From the NCBI RefSeq assembly GCF_000765145.1, contig NZ_JMGA01000004.1, forward strand, positions 24,728 through 88,727: 64,000 bases of DNA, written 5' to 3'. Shown piece after piece: positions 24,764 through 33,591 of the stretch. The notes beneath the pieces are model-generated. The model ran no database searches and was not told the DNA's origin. It saw only the letters and a list, made by a program, of their open reading frames with translations. Within the stretch, counting starts at the first letter, position 1; every line of letters begins with the position of its first letter. Both the position numbers and the translations under genes were made by a program. The DNA comes from Desulfosporosinus sp. HMP52 (lineage in GTDB: Bacteria; Bacillota; Desulfitobacteriia; Desulfitobacteriales; Desulfitobacteriaceae).

Positions 24764-24790
24764 TGGCCTAGGTAAACTATACCTAGGCCA
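24764..24790 (-). terminator. Palindromic terminator
   Basis: tggcctaggt / acctaggcca around a 7-base loop. On the reverse strand it is followed by tttt and lies after the 24809 mini-gene. A related palindrome (ggcctaggc) follows sstT. Confidence 0.6.
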
Positions 24791-24808
24791 TAAGTTTGAG
24801 GACTGCTT

Positions 24809-24937
24809 TTAAAAGTGGCAGGGGTTTGGAGGCTTGGGCGGAACCGGTGGGTGAGGTGGTCTGCGAAGTAGTGCCAATAGCTCCCAAATGATTACCAACA
24901 ATAAGATTACGATTATTATTAATGCAGTAAGAATCAT
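24809..24937 (-). CDS. 42-residue membrane protein with a proline-rich tail
   Basis: The ATG at 24937 follows gggagtgaagcat. The first half is one strongly hydrophobic helix (MILTALIIIVILLLVIIWEL), then LLRR, then a proline-rich tail (PPHPPVPPKPPNPCHF). One helix with a Pro-rich tail could anchor a protein-protein contact. No family recognised. It has its own downstream palindrome. Confidence 0.5.
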   Translation of the reverse strand: MILTALIIIVILLLVIIWELLALLRRPPHPPVPPKPPNPCHF

Positions 24938-24989
24938 ATGCTTCACTCCCTATTATTAGATTGTCAAAGACTGTGGATCTTAGTCCATT

Positions 24990-25018
24990 CTATTCAACAT
25001 GTCTATTGGATGTTCTAG
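24990..25018. repeat. 29-bp dispersed repeat, copy 1
   Basis: 29 bp, 25 of which match the sequence at 54690-54718. Contains an inverted repeat (aacat ... atgtt). Lies about 180 bp before sstT. Confidence 0.5.
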
Positions 25019-25196
25019 GGATTGTTGTTATTTTAAGGAATATTCATCAAGCTGCAAAAAATGTAGAAATAAGGTATTGTATGGTCTCTAAGAAGGGAGA
25101 ATAAATAAAGATCTTAATAAAAGTTGAGTTCAAGGTTGCAAAGCAAGTATAATATATTTTTTGGAACAGCTTATCTTAAATTCAGGGGGAAAGTGC

Positions 25197-26426
25197 ATGA
25201 AAAATCTAATCAACAAATGGAATCAATTGAGTCTGGTAAAACAAATAATCATTGGTCTGATCATCGGCATAATCTTAGCTACAACAATTCCGGAACTGGC
25301 AAAACCAATCACAATTTTCGGCACATTATTTGTTGGGGCGTTAAAAGGGATAGCACCGATCTTGGTTTTCTTCCTAGTCATGTCCGCCATCTCTCAACAT
25401 AAGAGTGGACATAAAACTAATATGAAATCAATTATCCTCCTATATCTGCTAGGGACCTTCATAGCTGCGCTTGTTGCGGTTATTCTGAGCTTTATGTTCC
25501 CGGTAACCTTAACACTTACAACAGGAGCTCAAGATATCAAACCCCCCGGAGGGGTCGTGGAGGTTCTGAAATCATTACTGCTAAATGTTGTCGATAACCC
25601 TATCAAAGCACTGTACAATGCCAATTATATTGGAATATTAGCTTGGGCTTTAGTTCTTGGCTATGCCTTAAAAAAAGCCTCGGATTCTACCAAAACAATG
25701 ATATCCAATTTCTCCGAGGCCTTAACTCAAATGGTAAGATGGGTCATTAAATTCGCCCCCTTAGGTATCATGGGGCTTGTGTTTGATTCCATTGCCACCA
25801 GTGGTCTAAAAGTCTTACTCAGCTATGCACAATTATTGGCCCTGCTCCTGGGCTGCATGGTGATTATCGCTCTGGTCGTTAATCCAATTATTGTTTATCT
25901 AAATATCCGCCAAAACCCCTATCCTTTAGTACTGAAGTGCTTAAAGGAAAGTGGCATTACAGCATTCTTTACACGCAGCTCAGCAGCAAATATTCCTGTA
26001 AATATGAGCTTGTGCGAATATCTAGGTTTAGACAGAGATACCTATTCAGTTTCAATTCCCTTAGGTGCCACAATTAATATGGCTGGTGCAGCGATAACCA
26101 TAACTGTTATGACCCTTGCAGCAGTTAATACCCTGAACATCCAAGTTGATATGGCTACCGCATTAATTCTTAGTGTATTAGCAGCTATTAGCGCTTGTGG
26201 CGCTTCTGGAGTGGCGGGTGGTTCTCTTCTGTTGATTCCTTTGGCCGCCAGTCTATTTGGAATCTCAAACGAGATTGCAATGCAGATTGTTGGAGTAGGC
26301 TTTATAGTAGGTGTTTTACAGGACTCTTTCGAAACGGCACTTAATTCATCTTCAGACGTAATCTTCACAGCAACATCAGAATTCGCCAAGCTGCGTAAAG
26401 AAGGAAAAGAAATCATTATTAAGTAA
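25197..26426 (+). CDS. sstT: Serine/threonine:sodium symporter SstT-like
   Basis: 409 residues from the ATG at 25197 (ttcaggggaaagtgc before it). Member of the dicarboxylate/amino acid:cation symporter family: eight helices plus re-entrant loops. Signatures: [20 protein letters not shown] (HP1 side), [40 protein letters not shown] and [20 protein letters not shown]. These match SstT (YgjU) rather than GltP. It would import serine and threonine with Na+. A -10 (tataat, 25149) lies upstream, and a terminator follows at 26442. Confidence 0.9.
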   Translation: MKNLINKWNQLSLVKQIIIGLIIGIILATTIPELAKPITIFGTLFVGALKGIAPILVFFLVMSAISQHKSGHKTNMKSIILLYLLGTFIAALVAVILSFMFPVTLTLTTGAQDIKPPGGVVEVLKSLLLNVVDNPIKALYNANYIGILAWALVLGYALKKASDSTKTMISNFSEALTQMVRWVIKFAPLGIMGLVFDSIATSGLKVLLSYAQLLALLLGCMVIIALVVNPIIVYLNIRQNPYPLVLKCLKESGITAFFTRSSAANIPVNMSLCEYLGLDRDTYSVSIPLGATINMAGAAITITVMTLAAVNTLNIQVDMATALILSVLAAISACGASGVAGGSLLLIPLAASLFGISNEIAMQIVGVGFIVGVLQDSFETALNSSSDVIFTATSEFAKLRKEGKEIIIK

Positions 26427-26441
26427 TACAGGAATGTTTAA

Positions 26442-26464
26442 GGCCTAGGCGGAATGCCTAGGCC
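26442..26464 (+). terminator. Terminator of sstT
   Basis: ggcctaggc ggaat gcctaggcc, perfect 9-bp stem; only a weak T-rich stretch (tgtttta) follows. Confidence 0.7.
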
Positions 26465-26501
26465 AAATGTTTTATGGGAGTTATCCATGATATGTTAGGC
26501 A

Positions 26502-27659
26502 TTAGGGTTTCTCTGACCTATTCAAAAGTTGCTCATGGACAGATGTACCGCGAGTTCGCCGTGTTTTTATTACTGCCTTATTGTTAGCAACAGCAATTAG
26601 CATTTGCCCAATTGCTATACCTAACCCCGTAGGAACTGCGTTGCCTATTTGACGGTAACAATCAGTTAGTCTACCTTCAATTCTCCAATTGTCAGGGAAC
26701 TGTTGGATACGAGCATATTCTTTTACAGATAATGCTCTGTCCTGGGTAGGATGGCAAAGCATTGTGGCTTTTTGCACAGGACTTGTTACTAGAGTAGGTG
26801 AGGGTTGGTCATAATCTAAACGACGATAGAAGCCTGCATTTCCACCTCCGCTCTGGAATGCACCACCCATTGCAGTGCGAACCACTTCAGAGGGTAAGTT
26901 CCTCCAATTGCCGCCCATGGGGATATCTCGCAAATAAGACAATCGTTCTGGGGAAAATGTCGCATATAACCCCGGATCAGCCTCTAAATCCTCAATGGCA
27001 TCCCGTAGAGTTCTCCAGCGATAAGAGGAGTTTTGATGGGTCTGAAAATGGGTAGGGAGAGGCAAAAATACGTTTTCATTGTCACGGGAACCTACGATAA
27101 TGAGTCTTTCTCTGAATTGCGGAACCCCGTAGTGAGCTGCATCCAGAACACCGTAAACCAGTTTATATCCTAACCTACTAAACTCTTGTTTAATTACCTC
27201 GAATACTGACCCGGCAATTTCAGCCGGTTCTAAGGGGCCATCTCCTCGTCCAACAAGTTGATTTATTGCTGCTGACAACAAACCTTTGACATTTTCCATG
27301 ACAAAAAAGCGAGGGCGCACAATACTTATCACATGAATGAATTCCATAAATAAACTTCCACGAGGATCATTTGTGCCCATACGTTTACCTGCAGTACTAA
27401 AGGGTTGACAGGGAGGGCCTCCCACTACCGCAAAAGCTTCCCCGACTTTAAGTCCTGATGGATCAAGCAAGAAACTACAGTTGGGGTCATTTGCCACCAA
27501 TTGACGAATATCGCCATGTACAAACTGACGATTGTTTGCGGCCATGGTACGCGCGCACCATTGGTCGATATCCTGCGATATTTTAATATCCAATCCCGCT
27601 TGCTCTAAACCTAAATCTAAACCCATTGCGCCACTAAACAAAGAGATAACGGGATACAT
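26502..27659 (-). CDS. C5-cytosine DNA methyltransferase (Dcm family), solitary
   Basis: 385 residues. Motifs of m5C methyltransferases in order: SLFSGAMGLDLGLEQAGLDI (I, SAM binding), FAVVGGPPCQPFSTAGKRMG (IV, catalytic Cys84), FFVMENVKGLL (VI, ENV), QFRERLIIVGSR (VIII), a variable target-recognition region, and RIQQFPDNW ... QIGNAVPTGLG (IX-X). It is intact. No restriction endonuclease or Vsr gene adjoins it: sstT is on one side and greA on the other. It may be an orphan regulatory or phage-protective methylase. Recognition sequence cannot be read by eye. Confidence 0.92.
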   Translation of the reverse strand: MYPVISLFSGAMGLDLGLEQAGLDIKISQDIDQWCARTMAANNRQFVHGDIRQLVANDPNCSFLLDPSGLKVGEAFAVVGGPPCQPFSTAGKRMGTNDPRGSLFMEFIHVISIVRPRFFVMENVKGLLSAAINQLVGRGDGPLEPAEIAGSVFEVIKQEFSRLGYKLVYGVLDAAHYGVPQFRERLIIVGSRDNENVFLPLPTHFQTHQNSSYRWRTLRDAIEDLEADPGLYATFSPERLSYLRDIPMGGNWRNLPSEVVRTAMGGAFQSGGGNAGFYRRLDYDQPSPTLVTSPVQKATMLCHPTQDRALSVKEYARIQQFPDNWRIEGRLTDCYRQIGNAVPTGLGIAIGQMLIAVANNKAVIKTRRTRGTSVHEQLLNRSEKP

Positions 27660-27962
27660 CCGGAAAACTCCTTCCTATAAAAAATATGCACCTTTGTATT
27701 CTATAAACTTAATGCTTATTCCTCTAATAACTCCTTTTAAGGTTGCTAACCAACAGCAGTGGATTGTAGTTCATCTAGATGGATAAGAACTGAATCCTTG
27801 ACAATATTTTGCAAGATCCATATAATAACCATGATGTAATTAAAGATTATTATGAAGAAAAGATTCAAGCTTATAATGGTATAAGCATACGAAGGGTTAA
27901 TAGTGCGCGGGGCGATAAAAAAAGTGCACAAAGAGTAGGGCGAGAAAAGGGAGAGAGATACT

Positions 27963-28433
27963 ATGGCTGAAAAAGAAGTTATCTTAACATTGGAAGGCCT
28001 CAAAAAGCTAGAAGAAGAGTTAGAGCTAACTAAAACTGTAAAGAGGCGAGAAGTTGCCGCGCGTATTAAGCAGGCCATTGACTTTGGGGATATTAGTGAG
28101 AACTCTGAGTACGATGATGCGAAAAATGACCAAGCCTTTATAGAAGGACGGATTATTACCCTTGAGAAAATGCTTAGGAATGCGCGGATTATTGATGAAT
28201 TAGAGGGAACGGATACTGTGGCGGTTGGGGCAAAAGTACGTCTGAAAGACCTGGAATTTGGTGATGAGGAAGAGTATTTTATTGTCGGCTCAGCAGAGGC
28301 TGATCCCGGCACGAATAAAATATCCAACGAGTCTCCAGTGGGGAAAGCGGTCTTGGGTCAAACTAAAGGGTCTGTTGTAGAAGTAAATGTTCCTGTAGGT
28401 GTCATACACTATCAAATTCTGGATATTAAATAA
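27963..28433 (+). CDS. greA: Transcription elongation factor GreA
   Basis: 156 residues, standard length. N-terminal coiled coil ([20 protein letters not shown] ... [20 protein letters not shown]) with the acidic tip [16 protein letters not shown] that reaches into the polymerase channel, then the C-terminal FKBP-like domain ([20 protein letters not shown] ... [20 protein letters not shown]). It promotes transcript cleavage by stalled RNA polymerase. gagagagatact precedes the ATG. Followed by a terminator at 28516. Confidence 0.96.
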   Translation: MAEKEVILTLEGLKKLEEELELTKTVKRREVAARIKQAIDFGDISENSEYDDAKNDQAFIEGRIITLEKMLRNARIIDELEGTDTVAVGAKVRLKDLEFGDEEEYFIVGSAEADPGTNKISNESPVGKAVLGQTKGSVVEVNVPVGVIHYQILDIK

Positions 28434-28751
28434 GAGCCCTATAGAAATAAAGATCCAAGAATTTAGTTAATTTCACCACTCCCCTTAAGTTAAAAAGGAA
28501 GTAGATTGCTCATCTAAATGCTCTAGCTAAAATGCTAGGGCATTTTGTTTTCCTACAGGATTAAGAGCTTCTGGTCTTTTGAATTTTTCACCTGGGTTTA
28601 TAACAAAGAGAAATGATTTTTCATTCGACGGGATTTTTCTTTTTTTTCTAAAAATCTTAAACTAATAGCAGGAATATTAGGGATAACGTGGAAAGCTTCA
28701 AATAAGTTAATAATCTCCCGATTTTTAATTAGTTTAAGCTTTAGGAGGATC
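28434..28751. other. Intergenic stretch between greA and the sensor kinase
   Basis: Holds the greA terminator (28516-28550) and then AT-rich sequence with the kinase ribosome binding site (tttaggaggatc). An open reverse-strand frame here has no initiation site; I treat it as non-coding. Confidence 0.5.
28516..28550 (+). terminator. Terminator of greA
   Basis: aaatgctctagc / gctagggcattt with G-U pair, 6-base loop, then T-rich ttgtttt. Confidence 0.8.
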
Positions 28752-30542
28752 ATGTTGAGCACTGATTTAGAAAAACAAAACATGAAAATTAGGTGCGACA
28801 TTAGGATTATTAACAATAAAAGGATGAGATTCCTCTCAATTATGTTTTTGATTTTAATCTCCATCATATTATTGATCGATAATAATAATAGAGTCACAGG
28901 CTTATGGCATAATAATAATGCGTATGAACTATTATGCTATATTCATATATCTTTTTTTTGCATTGCGGTCTATGGTATCTTGATCAGTTATTTAGATAAG
29001 GAATCTCATAAAGAAATCTATTTGCTGGTTAATCTCTTTCTGGGTCTAAACATGAGTTCTTTACTTTCGGGTTGGGTATCTCCCTATCTGAATGGTCAAA
29101 TTTCTGTATATATTATCTGCTGTCTTTGTGTCTCCATTTTGTTTTCACTAAGACCTAGATACTCAAGTCTTTTATTTATACAATCGTATTTGCTCCTCAT
29201 AGTTGGCTTATATATGAATCAGACAAACTTAGAAACGTTTCAAGCCAATTTAATGAATGCTTCTTTAGTCTTTCCTATGGCCCTTTATATTTCAATCATC
29301 CTTTACAGATATACAGAAAGAGAATTGTATAATAAATACAATTTAGAGCACTTAGTAAAAGAACGAACAAGTGAATTATTGCGGGCAAATAATTTACTTA
29401 AAGCAGAGACTTCTCAACGGGAACAGATGCAAAGGGAAAAAATAGAGCACCTTACGAAATACTTAACGTTAGAGGTCGAACTTTCTCGTAGTAACCAACT
29501 TATCGCAGATATTATAAAGAATATGCCAGATAGTTTTTTTGCTATCGATAAGAACTGGCAAATAACCTATATCAATCGTGCTGGAGAGATAACCTTTGCC
29601 AAATCTCACGCTGAGTTAGTTGGAAAAACAATAACTGAATTATTCTGGGTCACTGACACCGTCCTCAATCACTTCTACGAGGTACTGACTGAAAAGAAAT
29701 CCGTTTCCTTTGAATTCTTTGCCAAGGATTTAGGGGATAAATGGCTGGAAGTTAGGGCGTACCCAATGGAAAGTGGCCTGACTTGTTATCTTAGAGATAT
29801 TACAAGCCGAAAAATAACAGAACACGAATTAGCAAGACTTGATCGACTTTACCTTGTAGGGCAATTGGCCTCAGGACTTGCCCATGAAATTCGCAATCCC
29901 CTTACAGTAGTACGTGGATACCTACAACTATTGGGCTCAAATTCAGCTTTTGGAGACAAAAAATCAGCCTTCGATCTAATGATTTCCGAATTAGATCGAG
30001 CCAATGCTATCATCACCGAATTTCTTTCCCTGGCTCAGATCAAACAAACAGACCTAAAAACTATGAACTTAAATGGAATCCTCACTAATCTATATCCGCT
30101 TTTAAGCGCAGATGCTACTAATCAAAATAAACAAATTCAACTCCTTCTTGGTGAGATACCCGACCTAAGGCTAAATTGTAAAGAAATCTCTCAAATGGTT
30201 CTGAATTTTGTCCGCAATGGTCTGGAATCTATGGATGCAGGCCGCTCACTTACGATAAAAAGTTTTAGAGAAGATAATATGGTCGCTCTGGAGATTATTG
30301 ACGAGGGATGTGGCATACCACAAGAAAACCTTAACAAGCTAGGAACCCCCTTCTTTACGACTAAAGACTACGGCACGGGACTTGGGTTAGCGACATCGTA
30401 TAGAATTGCCGAATCTCACAATGCTAAGATTCGTGTCCTTTCCAGCTCTACCGGGACAAGTTTCTGCATCCTGTTTCCCATACCGGAACAAGGACAGGAC
30501 GCCAGTAAGTCTGAAGCTGAACTTCATTCGTTTTCCGCTTGA
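28752..30542 (+). CDS. Membrane-bound sensor histidine kinase with PAS domain
   Basis: 596 residues. The first 200 hold about six hydrophobic helices (RFLSIMFLILISIILLI, LCYIHISFFCIAVYGILISY, YIICCLCVSILFSL, and others), a coiled-coil linker (about 210-250), and a PAS domain (MPDSFFAIDKNWQITYINRA). The kinase core has the H box GLAHEIRNPLTVVRGYLQLL, N box NFVRNGLESM, G1 IIDEGCGIP, F box TPFFTTKDYG and G2 GTGLGLATSYRI. The arrangement resembles sporulation kinases such as KinB/KinD. No response regulator gene is adjacent. Expression starts from ggaggatcatg. Confidence 0.92.
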   Translation: MLSTDLEKQNMKIRCDIRIINNKRMRFLSIMFLILISIILLIDNNNRVTGLWHNNNAYELLCYIHISFFCIAVYGILISYLDKESHKEIYLLVNLFLGLNMSSLLSGWVSPYLNGQISVYIICCLCVSILFSLRPRYSSLLFIQSYLLLIVGLYMNQTNLETFQANLMNASLVFPMALYISIILYRYTERELYNKYNLEHLVKERTSELLRANNLLKAETSQREQMQREKIEHLTKYLTLEVELSRSNQLIADIIKNMPDSFFAIDKNWQITYINRAGEITFAKSHAELVGKTITELFWVTDTVLNHFYEVLTEKKSVSFEFFAKDLGDKWLEVRAYPMESGLTCYLRDITSRKITEHELARLDRLYLVGQLASGLAHEIRNPLTVVRGYLQLLGSNSAFGDKKSAFDLMISELDRANAIITEFLSLAQIKQTDLKTMNLNGILTNLYPLLSADATNQNKQIQLLLGEIPDLRLNCKEISQMVLNFVRNGLESMDAGRSLTIKSFREDNMVALEIIDEGCGIPQENLNKLGTPFFTTKDYGTGLGLATSYRIAESHNAKIRVLSSSTGTSFCILFPIPEQGQDASKSEAELHSFSA

Positions 30543-30793
30543 TAAATCTAATGATTAGGAAATCACTATTTCTATAAGAAAACGGTCTTTTTCCATTGTA
30601 GAAGTGGAAGGGACTGTTTTACTTTATGTTATGAAGTGAAATCTGGATGAACCTTGGGTTAGGTCATAGTTATAAGGTTTCTCTGCAATTGCTTACAATA
30701 ACTTAAAAAAGCAGATTAATGCATGAACGCGCAGAAAAAACAGTGGAAAAAAGCACAAAACGTGATATGATTAGTATCAAGGAGTTGTTAAAT

Positions 30794-31570
30794 ATGTTTG
30801 CTGAGGAACGTCAAGAGGTAATCCTTGCAAAACTAAAGTCTCTCGGTAGGGTATTTGCAAAGGAGCTGGCGCAAGAATTTGAAGTCTCCATTGATACCAT
30901 TCGCAGAGACCTTACAACCATGGAACAAAAAGGTCTTATAAAAAGAACCCACGGAGGGGCAGTACCGTTATCAAAGGTCAGAAGATTTCCTATCGATGAT
31001 CGGATTAGGTATAGTGAGGGAACGGAGCATCAGAATGCAGTGGCTAAGCTCGCTACATCATTTATCGAGCCAGGTGACACTGTTTTTATCGGCGGGGCCA
31101 GTATCCACTATGTTCTATTGAAATATCTACCGGTTGATTGGAATTATACAGTAATCACAAATTCCCTGGTTATTGCTGATAAACTTCAACATCAACGCAA
31201 TATTGAAACCTATATCGTTTGCGGAAAAGTTAAAAGTGAAGAAGGAATCGTCGATCCTTTGGCCACAGAATTCATGAGAACTTTACGCCTAGATACGGCT
31301 TTCTTAACCGGTGGAGGGATCTCTGCAAAACATGGTCTAAGTAGCTCAACTCCCGAAGGAGCAATTTTTCAAAGAACCGTAGCAGAAGTTTCACGGCAAA
31401 CTGTCTGCCTGGCTAATTTTGACAAAGTGGGAACGGAATTTTTTGCCAAAACCATTGATTTGAAAGGTTTAGATATTCTCATCACTGATTGGGAAGCACC
31501 CCATGAGGAAATTGAGAGAATTGAAGAGTTAGGGGTTAAGGTCTTAATTGCCCAGGAAAACTACCTTTAG
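30794..31570 (+). CDS. DeoR-family transcriptional regulator
   Basis: 258 residues from the ATG at 30794, chosen because aaggagttgttaaat precedes it and DeoR proteins start MFAEERQ; a longer frame begins at 30719. The helix-turn-helix reads FAKELAQEFEVSIDTIRRDL followed by MEQKGLIKRTHGGAVPL, the canonical DeoR signature. The C-terminal sugar-phosphate sensor domain shows VITNSLVIADKL, FLTGGGISAKHGLSSSTPEG and FDKVGTEFFAK. It probably represses a carbohydrate gene set; the following gene is a sugar aminotransferase, 78 bp downstream. Confidence 0.9.
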   Translation: MFAEERQEVILAKLKSLGRVFAKELAQEFEVSIDTIRRDLTTMEQKGLIKRTHGGAVPLSKVRRFPIDDRIRYSEGTEHQNAVAKLATSFIEPGDTVFIGGASIHYVLLKYLPVDWNYTVITNSLVIADKLQHQRNIETYIVCGKVKSEEGIVDPLATEFMRTLRLDTAFLTGGGISAKHGLSSSTPEGAIFQRTVAEVSRQTVCLANFDKVGTEFFAKTIDLKGLDILITDWEAPHEEIERIEELGVKVLIAQENYL

Positions 31571-31648
31571 CAGATAATTGTTTGAATGAGAGAGATAAAA
31601 GGAAACCTATTTAAAAGTTCTAGAAATGAATTATGGAGGCGTTTAATA

Positions 31649-32824
31649 ATGTACAAAAAAATACCCTTTTCACCACCTGATATAACTGAAGAAGAAATTT
31701 CAGCCGTTTCAGAAATTTTAAGATCCGGTTGGATCACAACAGGTCCCAACACTGGATTGTTTGAACAAGAATTAGCAGCTTATTGCGGTACCCAGTATGC
31801 GGTAGCTTTAAATAGTGCTACAGCAGGCATGGAGCTGATTTTAAAAGTTTTAGGTATAGGTGGAGATGATGATGAAGTGATAACAACTCCTTATACCTAT
31901 GCTGCAACCGCCAATGTACTTGTTCATCGTGGAATTATGCCAACTTTTGTCGATGTTAAGAAAGGAAGCTTTCTGATTGATGAAGAGAAGATTTATAGCG
32001 CGATTACGCCAAAGACAAAGGCGATAATGACCGTTGACATTGCAGGAGTCCCGGTTGACTATGATGGTATAAGGCAGATTCTCAAAACACTGGGTCGGGA
32101 AGATATTACTTTGATTTCTGATTCTGCTCATTCCTTTGGGGCTGCGTATAAGGGGCAGAAAGTTGGAGGGCAGATGGATTTTCATGTGTTTTCTTTTCAT
32201 GCTGTAAAGAACTTAACCACAGCAGAAGGGGGAGCCATTACATATAATGACAACAATTTTAAGGGTAAGGAAGACTTATATAAGGAATTCAAATATACAT
32301 CCTTACATGGGCAAAATAAGGATGCTTTGTCAAAAACCCAGGCCGGTGCTTGGAAATACGATATCTTGACCGATGGATTCAAATGTAATATGACCGATAT
32401 TATGGCAGCAATTGGACGGGTTCAACTACGACGGCATGAAGAAATGATCAGAAAAAGAGCCGAAATCCATGAAGTATATAGCGAAATACTTGGCGCAAAA
32501 GAATGGGCGATTCTGCCGCTTGATAAAAACCATGAAGTAGCAACAAACTATCATTTATATACCCTAAGGCTGAAGGATTTTAGCGAGGAACAAAGGGATC
32601 GCGTAATAAAGATGTTAGGTGAAAAGGACATCGCCACAAATGTACACTTTATGCCGCTGCCGATGTTCACCTTCTATAGAAACCTGGGTTACAGACTTGA
32701 AGATTATCCGAATGCCCATGCTCAGTATGCCAATGAAATTTCACTTCCCCTTTATTCGAAGCTGACAGTTGATGAAGCGGAATATGTGGCAAAGGAACTT
32801 ATCGAGTGTATTGAAATGATTTAG
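31649..32824 (+). CDS. DegT/DnrJ/EryC1 family PLP-dependent sugar aminotransferase
   Basis: 391 residues from the ATG at 31649 (tggaggcgtttaata before it). Typical features: FSPPDITEEEISAVSEILRS with SGWITTGP, LNSATAGMELILKVL, TTPYTYAATANV, SDSAHSFGAAYKGQKVG (Asp for the pyridine nitrogen), and SFHAVKNLTTAEGG, where the lysine forms the PLP aldimine. Family members aminate nucleotide-linked keto sugars for surface polysaccharides. Here it stands next to a DeoR regulator, without other sugar genes, which is unusual. A strong hairpin terminator follows at 32926. Confidence 0.9.
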   Translation: MYKKIPFSPPDITEEEISAVSEILRSGWITTGPNTGLFEQELAAYCGTQYAVALNSATAGMELILKVLGIGGDDDEVITTPYTYAATANVLVHRGIMPTFVDVKKGSFLIDEEKIYSAITPKTKAIMTVDIAGVPVDYDGIRQILKTLGREDITLISDSAHSFGAAYKGQKVGGQMDFHVFSFHAVKNLTTAEGGAITYNDNNFKGKEDLYKEFKYTSLHGQNKDALSKTQAGAWKYDILTDGFKCNMTDIMAAIGRVQLRRHEEMIRKRAEIHEVYSEILGAKEWAILPLDKNHEVATNYHLYTLRLKDFSEEQRDRVIKMLGEKDIATNVHFMPLPMFTFYRNLGYRLEDYPNAHAQYANEISLPLYSKLTVDEAEYVAKELIECIEMI

Positions 32825-32925
32825 CAGGATGGAAATCGGGATTAAGGCGATATAGATATAAAAATCCGAAATAACATAATAAGTAATTAATATTTCGGAG
32901 AGGATTATAATAAGTAGTGAGAAAG

Positions 32926-32959
32926 AAAGCGGAAGCCTTTTTATGCAGGCTTCCGCTTT
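32926..32959 (+). terminator. Terminator hairpin
   Basis: aaagcggaagcct / aggcttccgcttt, 13-bp perfect stem, 8-base loop. Confidence 0.8.
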
Positions 32960-33591
32960 AATTTGACATAGGATTTGCTTTCAAGGGGTTTTTAAACAAG
33001 TACATTTCATTTTGTTAATAGCCTAGTAAGGCAGCTTGTTTTTACAATAAGTAAATGAGCTCAAACCCTTACCAATAGGCCATCTGGGCCTTTTTGAAAT
33101 CACATGTTCAATAGTTTCGAAACCTTCTAAATGTTTATTTAACTACTAAAAATTTTTTTTATGTACTTAAACGTGACAGATAATATGAAGAGATTAAACT
33201 ATAGAGAGTTGAATGTTTCGGAAAAACAAACATTAAAGAAAGGAGCACAAAATCTTAAGCCTAGAGATTTCTGAATTGTGTCTGCGATTCACACAACCCT
33301 TATTGTTCATTTAGCTATTATTATCCATAACCAATTCAAATTGCAACCCATTTTTTTATTTGATTTTTATTTTGTTAAGTTTATATGGAATACGATTAGA
33401 CTCAAATCTCTTATATTGATTGCTCAGTGACATTCAAGTGGAATTGTTCACAAAAATAAAAGTTTTATCTCTATAGACAATTTAAAAATTTTAAATATTC
33501 AACAGCCTTCGTTAAAATGCAAATCAACTGCTTTTGATTAGATTCAACAGCGATTTGCAAGAGAGTTTACTAAAAAGAGGTGGCAAAACAC
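32960..33591. promoter_or_regulatory. Long AT-rich leader of the hydrogenase operon
   Basis: 630 bp without a convincing gene. Contains a palindrome ttgtgt-N9-acacaa at 33276-33296 and a half-site ttgttcacaa near 33446; both loosely resemble redox-sensor (Rex-like) operators TTGTGAxxxxxxTTCACAA, though the spacing of the first is longer than usual. A small inverted repeat (aatgttt ... aaacatt) lies at about 33210-33234. An RBS-like aaaggagc at 33238 has no ATG after it. Confidence 0.4.

Noticed and set aside
27746..28327. 193-codon reverse frame
   Set aside because: It lies antisense to greA; its serine/leucine-rich product is a shadow of the greA codons.
33276..33296. Rex operator upstream of the hydrogenase
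   Set aside because: Kept only as a weak note: the half-site spacing is longer than the usual 18-bp Rex site.
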